Of a DNA stretch of 64,000 bases, positions 1 through 8,235 are shown one piece after another. The translations under genes and the position numbers were made by a program. The DNA comes from UBA1756 sp045130235. GTDB lineage: Bacteria; Bacteroidota; Bacteroidia; Bacteroidales; WCHB1-69. Each line of letters begins with the position of its first letter. The first letter of the stretch is position 1. A model generated the notes under the pieces. That model was not told where the DNA came from and searched no databases. It was given only the letters and a program-made list of their open reading frames with translations. The stretch lies in contig JBGUPJ010000023.1 in assembly GCA_045130235.1 (NCBI GenBank), forward strand, positions 1-64,000, written 5' to 3'.

Positions 1-350
1 TGCACTATCTTCAATCAAATCCTGACATGCAAGAAGTCACTTTCTCTTGGTCGGGCTCCTCTCCTGAATTACATTGTGTAAATACAATAATTGAAAAATA
101 TGAAATTAGGAATCGATATTTCTATTGGAGTGCAATGCTGATTTCGCATCCCAGTTTTGCACCAAATTGTGATTGGCTTTTCATCGGCTACGACAATGTG
201 CCCCAAAACGAAGTGCGATTTTATAAAAAGATTTTTCTAATAAAAAGGCATCGGCATAGCTTCAAAAAACGTTCTCCCTGGGCTCCATTGTTCAATCCAG
301 ACAACATTGACCGCATTTACAAAGAACTATATAATGGGAATAGTGATTAA
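1..350 (+). CDS. C-terminal part of an unrecognised protein, cut by the window edge
   Basis: The frame starting at base 3 is open from the left edge to a TAA at 348-350, so this is the tail (about 115 residues) of a longer gene. An internal ATG at 27 exists, but nothing marks it as the true start. The peptide is rich in aromatic and basic residues (for example FYWSAML, then KKIFLIKRHRHSFKK) and has no signal peptide, membrane segment or motif I can name. The stretch is clearly more AT-rich than the genes to its right, which may point to recent transfer or to a surface-polysaccharide or accessory locus. I do not assign a function. Confidence 0.5.
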   Translation, partial: HYLQSNPDMQEVTFSWSGSSPELHCVNTIIEKYEIRNRYFYWSAMLISHPSFAPNCDWLFIGYDNVPQNEVRFYKKIFLIKRHRHSFKKRSPWAPLFNPDNIDRIYKELYNGNSD

Positions 351-410
351 CCCTTCGCCCGCCATGCCCCACAACCCATCCTCGCATTCTCGTATAACCG
401 CATCCCCGCC

Positions 411-443
411 CATTGTACATTGTTCATTGTCAATTGTACATTC
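411..443. repeat. Short dispersed repeat, copy 1 (matches 38656-38692)
   Basis: On the minus strand this reads AATGTACAATTGACAATG followed by AACAATGTACAAT. Nearly the same sequence occurs on the plus strand at 38656-38692 inside a coding gene, with only two or three differences over about 31 bases. Right after it are two small perfect hairpins: CGGTG/CACCG at 449-461 and TTCCGGC/GCCGGAA at 465-481. The block lies between the end of the left-edge gene and the 3' end of the Sel1/CAP gene. Two copies in 64 kb, one intergenic and one coding, suggest a dispersed element. I see no coding potential here. Confidence 0.6.
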
Positions 444-519
444 TCCCTCGGTGCGGCACCGCCATTCCGGCGCAGCCGGAACCTCCGACCTCTACGAACG
501 CATGCCCTTTCATCCCCCT

Positions 520-2232
520 TTATTTTAAGGGCTTCTTTTTCAATACTTTTGTGGGTGCTTCCGGATCAAGGCTGATTTGTACGGTGACAGTCATAGGTGA
601 CTTCGACTGCTGCTTTTTTGTGAGTTTTCCATCGGAAAAACACTGTATGATGCTGAGACTTCCTCCAGGAATATGAAATACTCCCACTCCCATAAGTTTG
701 GCACTGGGGTGAAGAATAGCGTCCCTGTGTCCGGGAGAATTCAGAAGGGCCTTTTCTACATCTTCCATCTTACCCCAACCGCCCCATGCCGCATTCTCGC
801 CATGATAGTTTTTATCTGTAAATATGCTTTTATAATTCTGAAAATTAGGTCTTACATGTACATATGAAACCCAGGCAACGAATGATGATGCCATAAGTGC
901 GTCTTTTTTGCGGTACTCAGGATAGTTAGAACCATGCTTTTGTGTGGCGGTTGAAATCCAAAAATATTGTGTGGACAGTTCCGCAGCCCTGAGCATAGCA
1001 GCATGCGTAAGCGCAGAATCCAGGGTGAGTGCCGGCAGATTTTCAGCCCGCCGGTCATTGTTCACTAAAACCGCTAATTCTGCAGCCGGTTTATACAAAA
1101 AGTCGCCCGTGATGACAATGCTTTTGCATAAGTGCGAACTGTCGGTGGCTGTTTTGCACAACAGCTTTGTAGTTCCATTGCTTACGGTATCCACTTGCAA
1201 CCGCGCATCCCAAAGGCCTGTAGGCGCATCGGTATTGCCATTTCCCGACATCGTGCAGAGTACGGCCACAAACATTATCCCGTCAGTGTAGCACACTCCT
1301 ATGCCAATGGTTGTCCATTTCCCGCTTATCCGTTGAACAATGGCTTCGCGTTGGCCGATCCACCATGTGTCGCTGGCTACCCCGTACATAATTGTTTCTT
1401 CAAAATTTTCGGAATCGAATTTTTTATAGGCATAGTGTTCTTCCACGATTGTATAGAAGGGGGCTCCGTTGGGACGGCGATGGTCATCCATCACGGCTTG
1501 ATTTTCCATAGCTTCGAAGATGATCTGTGTGGACAGCTCTGCCGCCCGCAGCATGGCCGCCTCGGTGAGGTCGCGTTCCATGCTCACAGGTGGCAACTTG
1601 TTCTTTTTTCTGCTTTTGTTCAGGTCAGTAACCAGTCTATTGGCCTTGTCGTAGTCGAACACTACATTTGTAATGAGGGGTTTGGTTATGCTTTGGCCGT
1701 TGCGATAACTTGCCTCTGCGTTGCTTTGTGCTGCGGCATAACTGCTGTACCATTCCTTTGCCTTTTCTTCAGATTGAGTTACGCCTAACCCATTAGCATA
1801 GCATTCTCCCAAACGGCATTGTGCCTGGAGATGGCCTTTAGAGACAGCGTCGGTCCAGAATTGAACGGCGGCAGTGTAATCCTGGTGGGCGTATGCCGCT
1901 TCGCCCTTCAGGTAAATATCTTCTGCCCATTGGTTAAGGCTTTCCAAAGCTCGTTTTGAAAACTCATCCTCTTGCGCTGCCGCTTGGCGCCACCATTCCG
2001 CGGCCTTTTCGTAGGATTGCGCTACACCTTGTCCATTGTAATAACACACTCCCAGGTGAAATTGCGCCTGGGCATAGCCCTGGGTGGCGGATTCTGTCCA
2101 CATTTGAACGGCTGTAGCGTAGTCCTGTCGGTCGTAAGCCGTTTCACCCTTTTGGTTGAGTTCTTCTGCCGATTGTCCCATGGCAAGGGTGCACACTATC
2201 AGGCTGGCAACGGTAAAGAGGCTTCGCTTCAT
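520..2232 (-). CDS. Secreted protein with Sel1-like repeats and two CAP/SCP-like domains
   Basis: About 570 residues. I chose the ATG at 2232; a TTG four codons upstream is less likely because MKRSLFTVASLIVCTLAMGQ from this ATG is a good signal peptide. Residues of about 25-165 hold two Sel1-type tetratricopeptide units (AQAQFHLGVCYYNGQGV; LQAQCRLGECYANGLGV). Two related domains follow, each opening with a run like LTEAAMLRAAELS or LTHAAMLRAAELS. The second ends in SPGHRDAILHPSAKLMGVGV, which is typical of CAP/SCP (PF00188) proteins. In the first copy this end is much degraded. The protein is probably periplasmic or surface-exposed. CAP domains in bacteria have varied and often unknown roles, so no activity is claimed. 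There is no T9SS sorting domain at the C-terminus. Confidence 0.75.
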   Translation of the reverse strand: MKRSLFTVASLIVCTLAMGQSAEELNQKGETAYDRQDYATAVQMWTESATQGYAQAQFHLGVCYYNGQGVAQSYEKAAEWWRQAAAQEDEFSKRALESLNQWAEDIYLKGEAAYAHQDYTAAVQFWTDAVSKGHLQAQCRLGECYANGLGVTQSEEKAKEWYSSYAAAQSNAEASYRNGQSITKPLITNVVFDYDKANRLVTDLNKSRKKNKLPPVSMERDLTEAAMLRAAELSTQIIFEAMENQAVMDDHRRPNGAPFYTIVEEHYAYKKFDSENFEETIMYGVASDTWWIGQREAIVQRISGKWTTIGIGVCYTDGIMFVAVLCTMSGNGNTDAPTGLWDARLQVDTVSNGTTKLLCKTATDSSHLCKSIVITGDFLYKPAAELAVLVNNDRRAENLPALTLDSALTHAAMLRAAELSTQYFWISTATQKHGSNYPEYRKKDALMASSFVAWVSYVHVRPNFQNYKSIFTDKNYHGENAAWGGWGKMEDVEKALLNSPGHRDAILHPSAKLMGVGVFHIPGGSLSIIQCFSDGKLTKKQQSKSPMTVTVQISLDPEAPTKVLKKKPLK

Positions 2233-2265
2233 GGTAGTATTCAAAGTGGACTTCTGATTACTATT

Positions 2266-2309
2266 GCATCTACGTCCTTGCGAAGTCCGTTAGACCAAGG
2301 TGTAGATGC
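2266..2309. repeat. Imperfect inverted repeat upstream of the Sel1/CAP gene
   Basis: GCATCTAC at 2266-2273 is matched by GTAGATGC at 2302-2309, and the pairing continues inward through CCTTG/CAAGG after a two-base mismatch. The result is a hairpin of about 13 base pairs with an internal loop. It lies between two divergent genes, in the likely 5' leader of the minus-strand Sel1/CAP gene. It could be a leader structure, an operator or a small mobile palindrome. I cannot tell which. Confidence 0.45.
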
Positions 2310-2376
2310 GTTTATAAATAAAACGGTATAAAATCGCATTTTATTTGAGCGAAAGTCTTATTATGGAAAATTTGTG

Positions 2377-2384
2377 TAAATTTG
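2377..2384 (+). promoter_or_regulatory. Bacteroidetes -7 promoter element for the C69 dipeptidase
   Basis: TAAATTTG followed by CA matches the Bacteroidetes consensus TAnnTTTG and lies 27 bases upstream of the ATG at 2411. I do not see a well-spaced TTTG at -33. Confidence 0.55.
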
Positions 2385-2410
2385 CAAGGTGAACGAATAA
2401 ATTTAAAACA

Positions 2411-4021
2411 ATGAATATTAAAAGGTTATTTCTTTTCTTTGTCTTTTTTGTCGGGATTTTTTGTTTGAATGCCCAGGAGTGGGAGTGGAACCTAAAGGGC
2501 GAGAACTGCACCTCCATCATGGTGGGCTGCAAGGCCAGTGCCGACGGCTCGGTCATCACCTCGCACACCTGCGACGGCATGTACCGCACCTGGCTCCGCT
2601 GGGAGCCCGCTGCCGACCACAAGGCAGGCACTATGCACCCGGTGTATAAGGGCACGATGCACACCGCCAACCCCAACGACAAAACGGGCTTGAAACTGGC
2701 CGGCGAGATTCCAGAAGCCGCCCACACCTACGCCTACCTCAATACCGCCTACCCCTGTCTGAACGAGAAACAGCTGGCCATTGGCGAAAGCACCTTCTCG
2801 GGTCCCGACACCCTCGTGAATGCTGATGGTATGTTTTTGATTGAAGAGCTGGAGCGCATTGCCCTGCAGCGTTGCGACAACGCCCGCGACGCCATCCGTA
2901 CCATCGGCGCGATGATTGCCCAGTACGGCTACGGCGACGGTGGCGAGTGCATCACCATTGCCGACAAAAAAGAGGTCTGGCAGATGGAGATCATGGGTGA
3001 GGGTCCCGACAAGATCGGCGGCATTTGGGTGGCCCAGCGAGTGCCCGACGACGAGGTGGCCGTGAGTTGTAACGTGGCCCGCATCGGTCGCTTGCAACGC
3101 AACAACCCCGACTATTTCCTCTGCTCCGACAATGTGGAGGAGGTGGCCAAAAAGTACGGCTTCTGGGACGGCACCGGCGAGTTTATCTGGTGGCGCGCCT
3201 TCCCCTCCGACTACGCTGGCGGCAAGAACCATACCGAACGCGAGTGGTACATCTTCAGCCAGCTCGCCCCCTCGCAGAACTTCCAGCTGGATGACGAAGA
3301 CCTGCCCTTCTCCATCAAACCCGAGCAGAAAGTGTCGGCCGAGAAGGTGATGGAACTCTTCCGCGCCACCTACGAAGGCTGCCCCGAACTCGACCAGCTG
3401 CAAAACCTCACCATCGTGAAGGAGAAGAAAAACAAGGATGGCGAGACCTACAACGATACCATCCTCTCTACCGTCGGCAACCCGTGGATGAGCGGTGCCG
3501 AGCGTAATTTGTACAATGCCTTGAAGCCCGGAACGGTGGAATTTCATAGAGGCGTGGCCATGTCGTGGTGCTCCTATTCCTTTGTCGCACAGTGCCGTGC
3601 GTGGCTGCCTGACGCTGTCGGCGGTGTGTGCTGGTTTGCTTTCGAGAACCCCGGACAGAGCCCCCGCATCCCGATTTATGCCGGCAGCAACCAACTGCCC
3701 GATGCCTTCTACTGCTGCGGCCATCATGGAGTGGACGACAATTCCGCTCTCTGGCAATACCGCAAGGCCAACAAGCTTGCCCAGGTGCGCTGGGGCTCCA
3801 CCAAAAATATGATGATGACTTCGGTGCTGAATTTTGAAAAAGAAATGATTCAGCAAGATGTAGATTTGCAGGCTTTTATAAAAGGTGAAGGAAGCAAGTG
3901 CAATGCGAAAAAACTGGCTGCCAAACTCAACGGCATCACGGCTGATTTCTACAACAGAACTTCTGCTGATTGGAAGGATATGGAGAACAGATTCTGGTCG
4001 ATGTTCTGGACAGGATTCTAA
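2411..4021 (+). CDS. Secreted C69 (U34) family dipeptidase
   Basis: 536 residues starting with the signal peptide MNIKRLFLFFVFFVGIFCLNAQ. Cys33, in NCTSIMVGCKASADGS, fits the N-terminal nucleophile cysteine that C69 dipeptidases expose after propeptide cleavage. Further family features are the SVITSHTCDG segment and the conserved blocks GDGGECITIADKKEVWQMEI and VAVSCNVARIG. The expected role is hydrolysis of dipeptides or short peptides in the periplasm or at the surface, which suits a peptide-fermenting lifestyle. A promoter element sits just upstream. The next gene, an MBL-fold hydrolase, starts 31 bases downstream on the same strand and may be cotranscribed. Length and motifs are normal for the family. 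There is no T9SS C-terminal domain. Confidence 0.85.
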   Translation: MNIKRLFLFFVFFVGIFCLNAQEWEWNLKGENCTSIMVGCKASADGSVITSHTCDGMYRTWLRWEPAADHKAGTMHPVYKGTMHTANPNDKTGLKLAGEIPEAAHTYAYLNTAYPCLNEKQLAIGESTFSGPDTLVNADGMFLIEELERIALQRCDNARDAIRTIGAMIAQYGYGDGGECITIADKKEVWQMEIMGEGPDKIGGIWVAQRVPDDEVAVSCNVARIGRLQRNNPDYFLCSDNVEEVAKKYGFWDGTGEFIWWRAFPSDYAGGKNHTEREWYIFSQLAPSQNFQLDDEDLPFSIKPEQKVSAEKVMELFRATYEGCPELDQLQNLTIVKEKKNKDGETYNDTILSTVGNPWMSGAERNLYNALKPGTVEFHRGVAMSWCSYSFVAQCRAWLPDAVGGVCWFAFENPGQSPRIPIYAGSNQLPDAFYCCGHHGVDDNSALWQYRKANKLAQVRWGSTKNMMMTSVLNFEKEMIQQDVDLQAFIKGEGSKCNAKKLAAKLNGITADFYNRTSADWKDMENRFWSMFWTGF

Positions 4022-4052
4022 TATCCTTTCATCTTTAAAAAGAATTACTATT

Positions 4053-4709
4053 ATGGATATTCGAATATTTCCAAGCAACTTTTTGCAAGTTAACACGATA
4101 CTATTGTTTGATGAGATAGGTGAAGCGGTCATCATCGATCCGGGCATGACAACGGAGGAGGAAAAACACCTGCTGGTGAAGTTTGTGAACGACCGCCAGC
4201 TCATCGTCAAGTACCTCATCGTGACACACCCGCATATCGACCATACAATTGGCTGCGGTTGGGCGGTGCGCACGTTCGCTGTGCCGCTGCTGATGCACGA
4301 GGCGGGGCTGCCTGTCTATAATCACAATGTTGCCTACGGGGTGGCCTTCAACATGGACTGTACGAAGGAGGATTTCCCTCAGCCTGACCAGTTTATCAAG
4401 GAGGGCGACCGTATCGTTTTCGGACAGCAGGAGCTGCAGGTCATGGAAACTCCAGGCCACTGCGCCGGTAGTGTCATCCTGTACCATGAAGCTGAACGCC
4501 AGCTGTTTGTCGGCGATTTGGTGTTCCAAGGTAGTATTGGCCGCAGCGACCTGCCCACCGGCGATCAGGAGGTGCTGTTGGAGAGCATCCGCAAGAAGGT
4601 GATGCCATTGCCCGACGATACGGTTATCTACCCCGGACATGGTCCATCCACCACATTACGTGACGAAAAACTATTGAATCCCTATTTTCGGATGGCTTTG
4701 TATAACTAA
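4053..4709 (+). CDS. Metallo-beta-lactamase-fold hydrolase (glyoxalase II-like)
   Basis: 218 residues from the ATG at 4053; the same frame is open further upstream but overlaps the dipeptidase. The zinc-site motif THPHIDH gives His59, His61, Asp63 and His64. The other expected ligands are His136 (PGHCAGS), Asp155 (FVGDLVF) and His196 (YPGHGPS). This set is complete for a binuclear-metal MBL hydrolase of the GloB/YcbL type. Small MBL proteins of this size are usually thioester hydrolases or of unknown substrate, so the reaction is not fixed by sequence. It is cytoplasmic (no signal peptide), probably cotranscribed with the preceding dipeptidase, and converges on the MORN protein gene with a 15-base gap. 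Confidence 0.85.
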   Translation: MDIRIFPSNFLQVNTILLFDEIGEAVIIDPGMTTEEEKHLLVKFVNDRQLIVKYLIVTHPHIDHTIGCGWAVRTFAVPLLMHEAGLPVYNHNVAYGVAFNMDCTKEDFPQPDQFIKEGDRIVFGQQELQVMETPGHCAGSVILYHEAERQLFVGDLVFQGSIGRSDLPTGDQEVLLESIRKKVMPLPDDTVIYPGHGPSTTLRDEKLLNPYFRMALYN

Positions 4710-4724
4710 GCCATTGACAGGCGA

Positions 4725-6044
4725 TTAGAACGGTTTGGCATATTCTCCGCTTAACTCCTTGTACACTTTGACTTTATTGCCGTGTTCAAACTGAACGCTG
4801 TACATCACTTTGCCTTTGGCATCCCAGTAGGTCCATTTGCCCTCGCGTACGCGGTTGTCGTAACAGCCTTCCATCTGTTTCTTGCCGTTCGGGTAGTATT
4901 CGACAAACTTGCCATTGGCAGCTCCGTTGGTGAAGTTTTGTTCGCGCATCTTCACCTCTCTTTCATTATAAAAAATCCATATCCCGTTTTTCTCGCCGTT
5001 CACAAACTTGCCCTCTTCAGTTTTCTGTCCGTTGTCGGCATATTCCACCCAGCTACCGTGCTTTTCGCCCTTGCTGTAGTAGCCGGTTGAGCGTTTTTTG
5101 CCGTTTTCGTTCCAATATTTATATATGCCGTCGCGCACATTGTCGTTGTATCCGCTCTCGTATTTTTGGGTGCCGTCGGGATAGTAGCCTTTCCACAGCC
5201 CGCACATCTGTCCGGCCTTGAAGTCGCCTTCGTCTTTCACCACGCCCGTCTCGTACCACTGAATCCAATGGCCGTCCTCCTTGTTGAAAGAGAAATTGCC
5301 GCTGCGTTGTTTGGCTCCGTTTTCGTACCAGGCCTCCCATTTACCGTTGCGCATCCCGTTGCGGAAATCACCTTTTTTCCAAAGCATTCCGCCCTCTTCA
5401 TAAAAATAGGTCCAAGTGCCGTGCTGCAAACCTCCGCGGAATTCGCCGGTACTGCCTAACTGGCCGTTGGCATAGTAAAATTTCCAGGTACCCTCTTGCA
5501 AATCATCCTCAAAATTCCCTTCCATCTCCACCTCGCCGTTGGTGTGCCAGCCTTTCGCAGCTCCGTTCAATTTCCCGTCCACATAGGTGCCTTCAAACGA
5601 TTTGTTACCGCCATCATAGTAGTCGGTCAACAGCCCATTCAGATTATCTTGCTGATAAGAACATTTTCTATATACCTGTCCGTCAGGATAATAAAAAGTC
5701 CAGTTGCCATCTTTCAGACTATTTTTCATGGCTCCTTCCGACTCCAACTTTCCGCTGGCATACCAGCTTTTGAAGGAACCGTTGTCGGCGTAATACTCCT
5801 GTGAAAGCTGGCCGCTCTCGTACCATGCCTTCCACAGACCGACTTTTTTGCCGTGCAGATATTTGCCTTCCATCATCAGCCGTCCGTCTGGGTGGTAGAA
5901 TTTCCAGACGCCCTCTTCGATGGTGTCGTTGGCCAGTCCGATGGATTTTAGTTGTTGATTGTTCCAATAAGTCTTGATGGTATCTTGAGCATTTGCTATG
6001 CTAAATAGCAGAAATACAGATAGAAAGGTAGTGATTGCTTTCAT
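4725..6044 (-). CDS. Secreted MORN-type (YwqK-like) repeat protein
   Basis: 439 residues with the signal peptide MKAITTFLSVFLLFSIANAQ. The rest is about 16 tandem units of roughly 23 residues with the pattern G-x-W-x-x-Y/W-Y-x-x-G, for example GTWKFYYANGQLGSTGEF, matching the MORN_2 / YwqK repeat family (PF07661). Such proteins form long beta-hairpin arrays. The YwqK label antitoxin is inherited by homology and is not supported here, since there is no partner toxin gene and the protein is exported. It is a single-gene unit on the minus strand with its own promoter element at 6071-6078. Function is unknown; a structural or binding role in the envelope is likely. Confidence 0.8.
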   Translation of the reverse strand: MKAITTFLSVFLLFSIANAQDTIKTYWNNQQLKSIGLANDTIEEGVWKFYHPDGRLMMEGKYLHGKKVGLWKAWYESGQLSQEYYADNGSFKSWYASGKLESEGAMKNSLKDGNWTFYYPDGQVYRKCSYQQDNLNGLLTDYYDGGNKSFEGTYVDGKLNGAAKGWHTNGEVEMEGNFEDDLQEGTWKFYYANGQLGSTGEFRGGLQHGTWTYFYEEGGMLWKKGDFRNGMRNGKWEAWYENGAKQRSGNFSFNKEDGHWIQWYETGVVKDEGDFKAGQMCGLWKGYYPDGTQKYESGYNDNVRDGIYKYWNENGKKRSTGYYSKGEKHGSWVEYADNGQKTEEGKFVNGEKNGIWIFYNEREVKMREQNFTNGAANGKFVEYYPNGKKQMEGCYDNRVREGKWTYWDAKGKVMYSVQFEHGNKVKVYKELSGEYAKPF

Positions 6045-6070
6045 GAATTCAGATTTAGAATTTAATTTTG

Positions 6071-6078
6071 CAAAAATA
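6071..6078 (-). promoter_or_regulatory. -7 promoter element for the MORN-repeat gene
   Basis: On the minus strand this reads TATTTTTG followed by CA, matching TAnnTTTG, 26 bases before the ATG at 6044. Confidence 0.55.
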
Positions 6079-6106
6079 ATCTTTTTTATGAAAAACGTGC
6101 TGTATT

Positions 6107-6697
6107 TTATTTCCTCACAATTGAGGCCAGTGTTTTGAAGATGATCCGTAGGTCTTCGGTAAAGGATTGTTTTTCAATATACTGTAAGTTTAGCTCTAAC
6201 TTAGCTGGCATAATCTCTTCAATGTAAGTTCGTTCCGGGTCGTCGCTGCCAGCCAGAAGCTCGCTTTCTGAAATGTACTGTAGGGAGGCATAGTCGGTAA
6301 GGCCCGGCCGCACGGTGAGCACCTGCCGCTGGCGCTCATCGTACATCTCCACATAACACCGCACTTCGGGACGGGGGCCCACCACGCTCATGTCCCCCTT
6401 GATAATGTTGAATAGCTGCGGAAGTTCATCAATTTTGTATTTTCGCAAAAACTTACCGATACGGGTGATGCGGCTGTCTGCCCCCACCGTAATGAGCAAT
6501 CCCTGCCGGTCGGCGTTGGATCGCATGGTTCTGAATTTCAGCAATTTGAAATCCTTATTGTCTTTCCCGACACGTATTTGTCGATAAAAAACGCCACCCC
6601 TCGAACCACAAACAATGCAAAACGCCACCACAATTCCAAATGGTAGTAACAGCAGTATGGCAATAGTGCAGCTGATGAGGTCGAATGCGCGCTTCAT
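6107..6697 (-). CDS. Bacterial sugar-phosphate transferase (initiating phosphoglycosyltransferase)
   Basis: 196 residues. One N-terminal hydrophobic segment (residues about 8-30) precedes the PF02397 core: FYRQIRVGKDNKDFKLLKFRTM, then IGKFLRKYKIDELPQLFNII and KGDMSVVGPRPE. These are the hallmark blocks of monotopic phosphoglycosyltransferases, which transfer a sugar-1-phosphate from a nucleotide sugar to undecaprenyl phosphate and so start O-antigen, capsule or glycoprotein glycan assembly. The short form without extra membrane helices is like PglC/WcaJ-C. Its ATG overlaps the stop of the GWxTD gene as TAATG, so the two are probably translationally coupled. No other glycan-assembly gene is adjacent, so the sugar is not predictable. 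Confidence 0.88.
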   Translation of the reverse strand: MKRAFDLISCTIAILLLLPFGIVVAFCIVCGSRGGVFYRQIRVGKDNKDFKLLKFRTMRSNADRQGLLITVGADSRITRIGKFLRKYKIDELPQLFNIIKGDMSVVGPRPEVRCYVEMYDERQRQVLTVRPGLTDYASLQYISESELLAGSDDPERTYIEEIMPAKLELNLQYIEKQSFTEDLRIIFKTLASIVRK

Positions 6698-8205
6698 TAC
6701 TGACGGTTGTACTTGTAATACTCACCGGCATGTCCACCCCAGTATTCATTGGGCGTGGTGACATCGGGGTTGGAGTTGGGACTGAGACGTTTCACAAGCT
6801 TCATCTGCCAGGCGGGATCGTGAATTTCTCCAACATAATCGGAGTGCAATAGCTCGTAGTTGTTGGTCACAAGGTCGCGGTTGTAGAAGATGAATTTCAC
6901 ATTGGTCTGCTGGTCAACCTCATAGTAGTGCCATATTTCGTATGGATAGGCCTGAGGGTCGTAAGGCTCTTCGGTGATGGTATTCGGCGGTCCGTAGCGC
7001 AGATATACCCGACCGCGGTCGGTGCGGAAACCGTCAATGACTTTGCTTCCATAGCGTTCGTTCACAAACTCTATTTTCTTTTTATAAGCTAACCATGCTC
7101 CTTCCGGGTCGTTGGGACTACGGCTCACCCAAAAACTGTAAAAATATCGTTGCAACTGGTCTAACGGCACTTTTTTCATGTTCTGGTTGAAAAACTCCTG
7201 CTCAATGCGGGTGCCGATGGGGTAGAGGGTGGATACATCATATTGCAGCTGTTTCAGGTCTGTCATCTTTTCTACAAATGTGTTTTCCACCACCACGTTG
7301 TCGTATTGGGCAAGGTCAACTTGTACTCTCGGATTGCTGCGCTGGAAGAAGGTGGAGTTGGTGGCGATGATGTTCGAGTCGGCATCCATCACATATAGGT
7401 TAAGGTGATAGTTGCCCGATGGCAGCATATAAATGTTGAAGATATGGATAAAAATGGAGGCCGGTGCGGTCTTCATGGTCCTTGTCATGGTATATTCTGG
7501 AGTTGCCCTGCGGCCGAGTTCAGCGATCTCAGCCTTTACAATAAAAGTGCCATTGTCAAGTACTTTGTCGGTGTTGTAAATCTCGGCGGAGAAGGGAAGG
7601 GAATAGACATTTTCGGGGGCGTACTGTTGGAAAAGTGGGGTTGTGGCCATCTCATATTTGTAGAAGACCCCGCCGTCGCCGCTTCTCGACACGCGGCTGT
7701 AGAGTGAGATGTTTGATATCGCTACGCTGTCATCAGGGTAGTTGACGTGGATGAAATCAATGTAGCGTACAGTGTCGCTGGTCCCATGCACATCCTTAAG
7801 ATTGAAGTAGAGATAATAGTCGCCGTTGGGCAATGCCACGTTGCGCACATCGCTGAAATACGTTTTTTCAGCAGACACCGAGTCACGGGTTTTCGGACTT
7901 ACCAATATGTAATGCAGTCTTCCCGCCGACTCTTCTTGACCAGCGCGGCGAATGTCCACGTCAATGTCAATTTCAGCGGCGTACAGACCGTCTGAAACCG
8001 GAACATATTGGACTGTGCTGCCGTCGATGATGAACTGGAACTCGATGTAGGGCTTGTGGTCATCGGTGTAGTATGCGTTGAAATTCAGGATGGCCAGCAG
8101 GTTCTTTTGGGGAACTGGAGCAGCTTCTCCTGTTTTCTTTTTCTGCGCATAACCTGCTATCATGAACAGGCAGATTAAACCAGTACAGATGATGATTCTT
8201 TTCAT
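6697..8205 (-). CDS. GWxTD domain-containing secreted protein
   Basis: 502 residues with the signal peptide MKRIIICTGLICLFMIAGYAQ. The N-terminal two thirds look like beta-sandwich domains. The C-terminal part (residues about 355-480) is a GWxTD domain: FYSFWVSRSPNDPEGAWLAY, then the signature region GFRTDRGRVYLRYGPPN and YPYEIWHYY. The family, found in Bacteroidetes and Acidobacteria, has no established biochemical role. The gene is in the middle of an operon-like run: a subtilisin-like protease gene lies 30 bases upstream and the sugar transferase start overlaps its stop. Its final motif residues are GFRTD here rather than the eponymous GWxTD, as in many family members. Confidence 0.8.
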   Translation of the reverse strand: MKRIIICTGLICLFMIAGYAQKKKTGEAAPVPQKNLLAILNFNAYYTDDHKPYIEFQFIIDGSTVQYVPVSDGLYAAEIDIDVDIRRAGQEESAGRLHYILVSPKTRDSVSAEKTYFSDVRNVALPNGDYYLYFNLKDVHGTSDTVRYIDFIHVNYPDDSVAISNISLYSRVSRSGDGGVFYKYEMATTPLFQQYAPENVYSLPFSAEIYNTDKVLDNGTFIVKAEIAELGRRATPEYTMTRTMKTAPASIFIHIFNIYMLPSGNYHLNLYVMDADSNIIATNSTFFQRSNPRVQVDLAQYDNVVVENTFVEKMTDLKQLQYDVSTLYPIGTRIEQEFFNQNMKKVPLDQLQRYFYSFWVSRSPNDPEGAWLAYKKKIEFVNERYGSKVIDGFRTDRGRVYLRYGPPNTITEEPYDPQAYPYEIWHYYEVDQQTNVKFIFYNRDLVTNNYELLHSDYVGEIHDPAWQMKLVKRLSPNSNPDVTTPNEYWGGHAGEYYKYNRQ

Positions 8206-8235
8206 ATTGAGGTGTTTTAGCGTAAATTAAAGAAA

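Noticed and set aside
2492..4273. Long minus-strand frame (593 codons) opposite the C69 dipeptidase and the start of the MBL gene
   Set aside because: It is antisense to genes with clear motifs, has no signal peptide or domain, and its His/Val/Gly-rich content is what the complementary frame of this coding composition gives.
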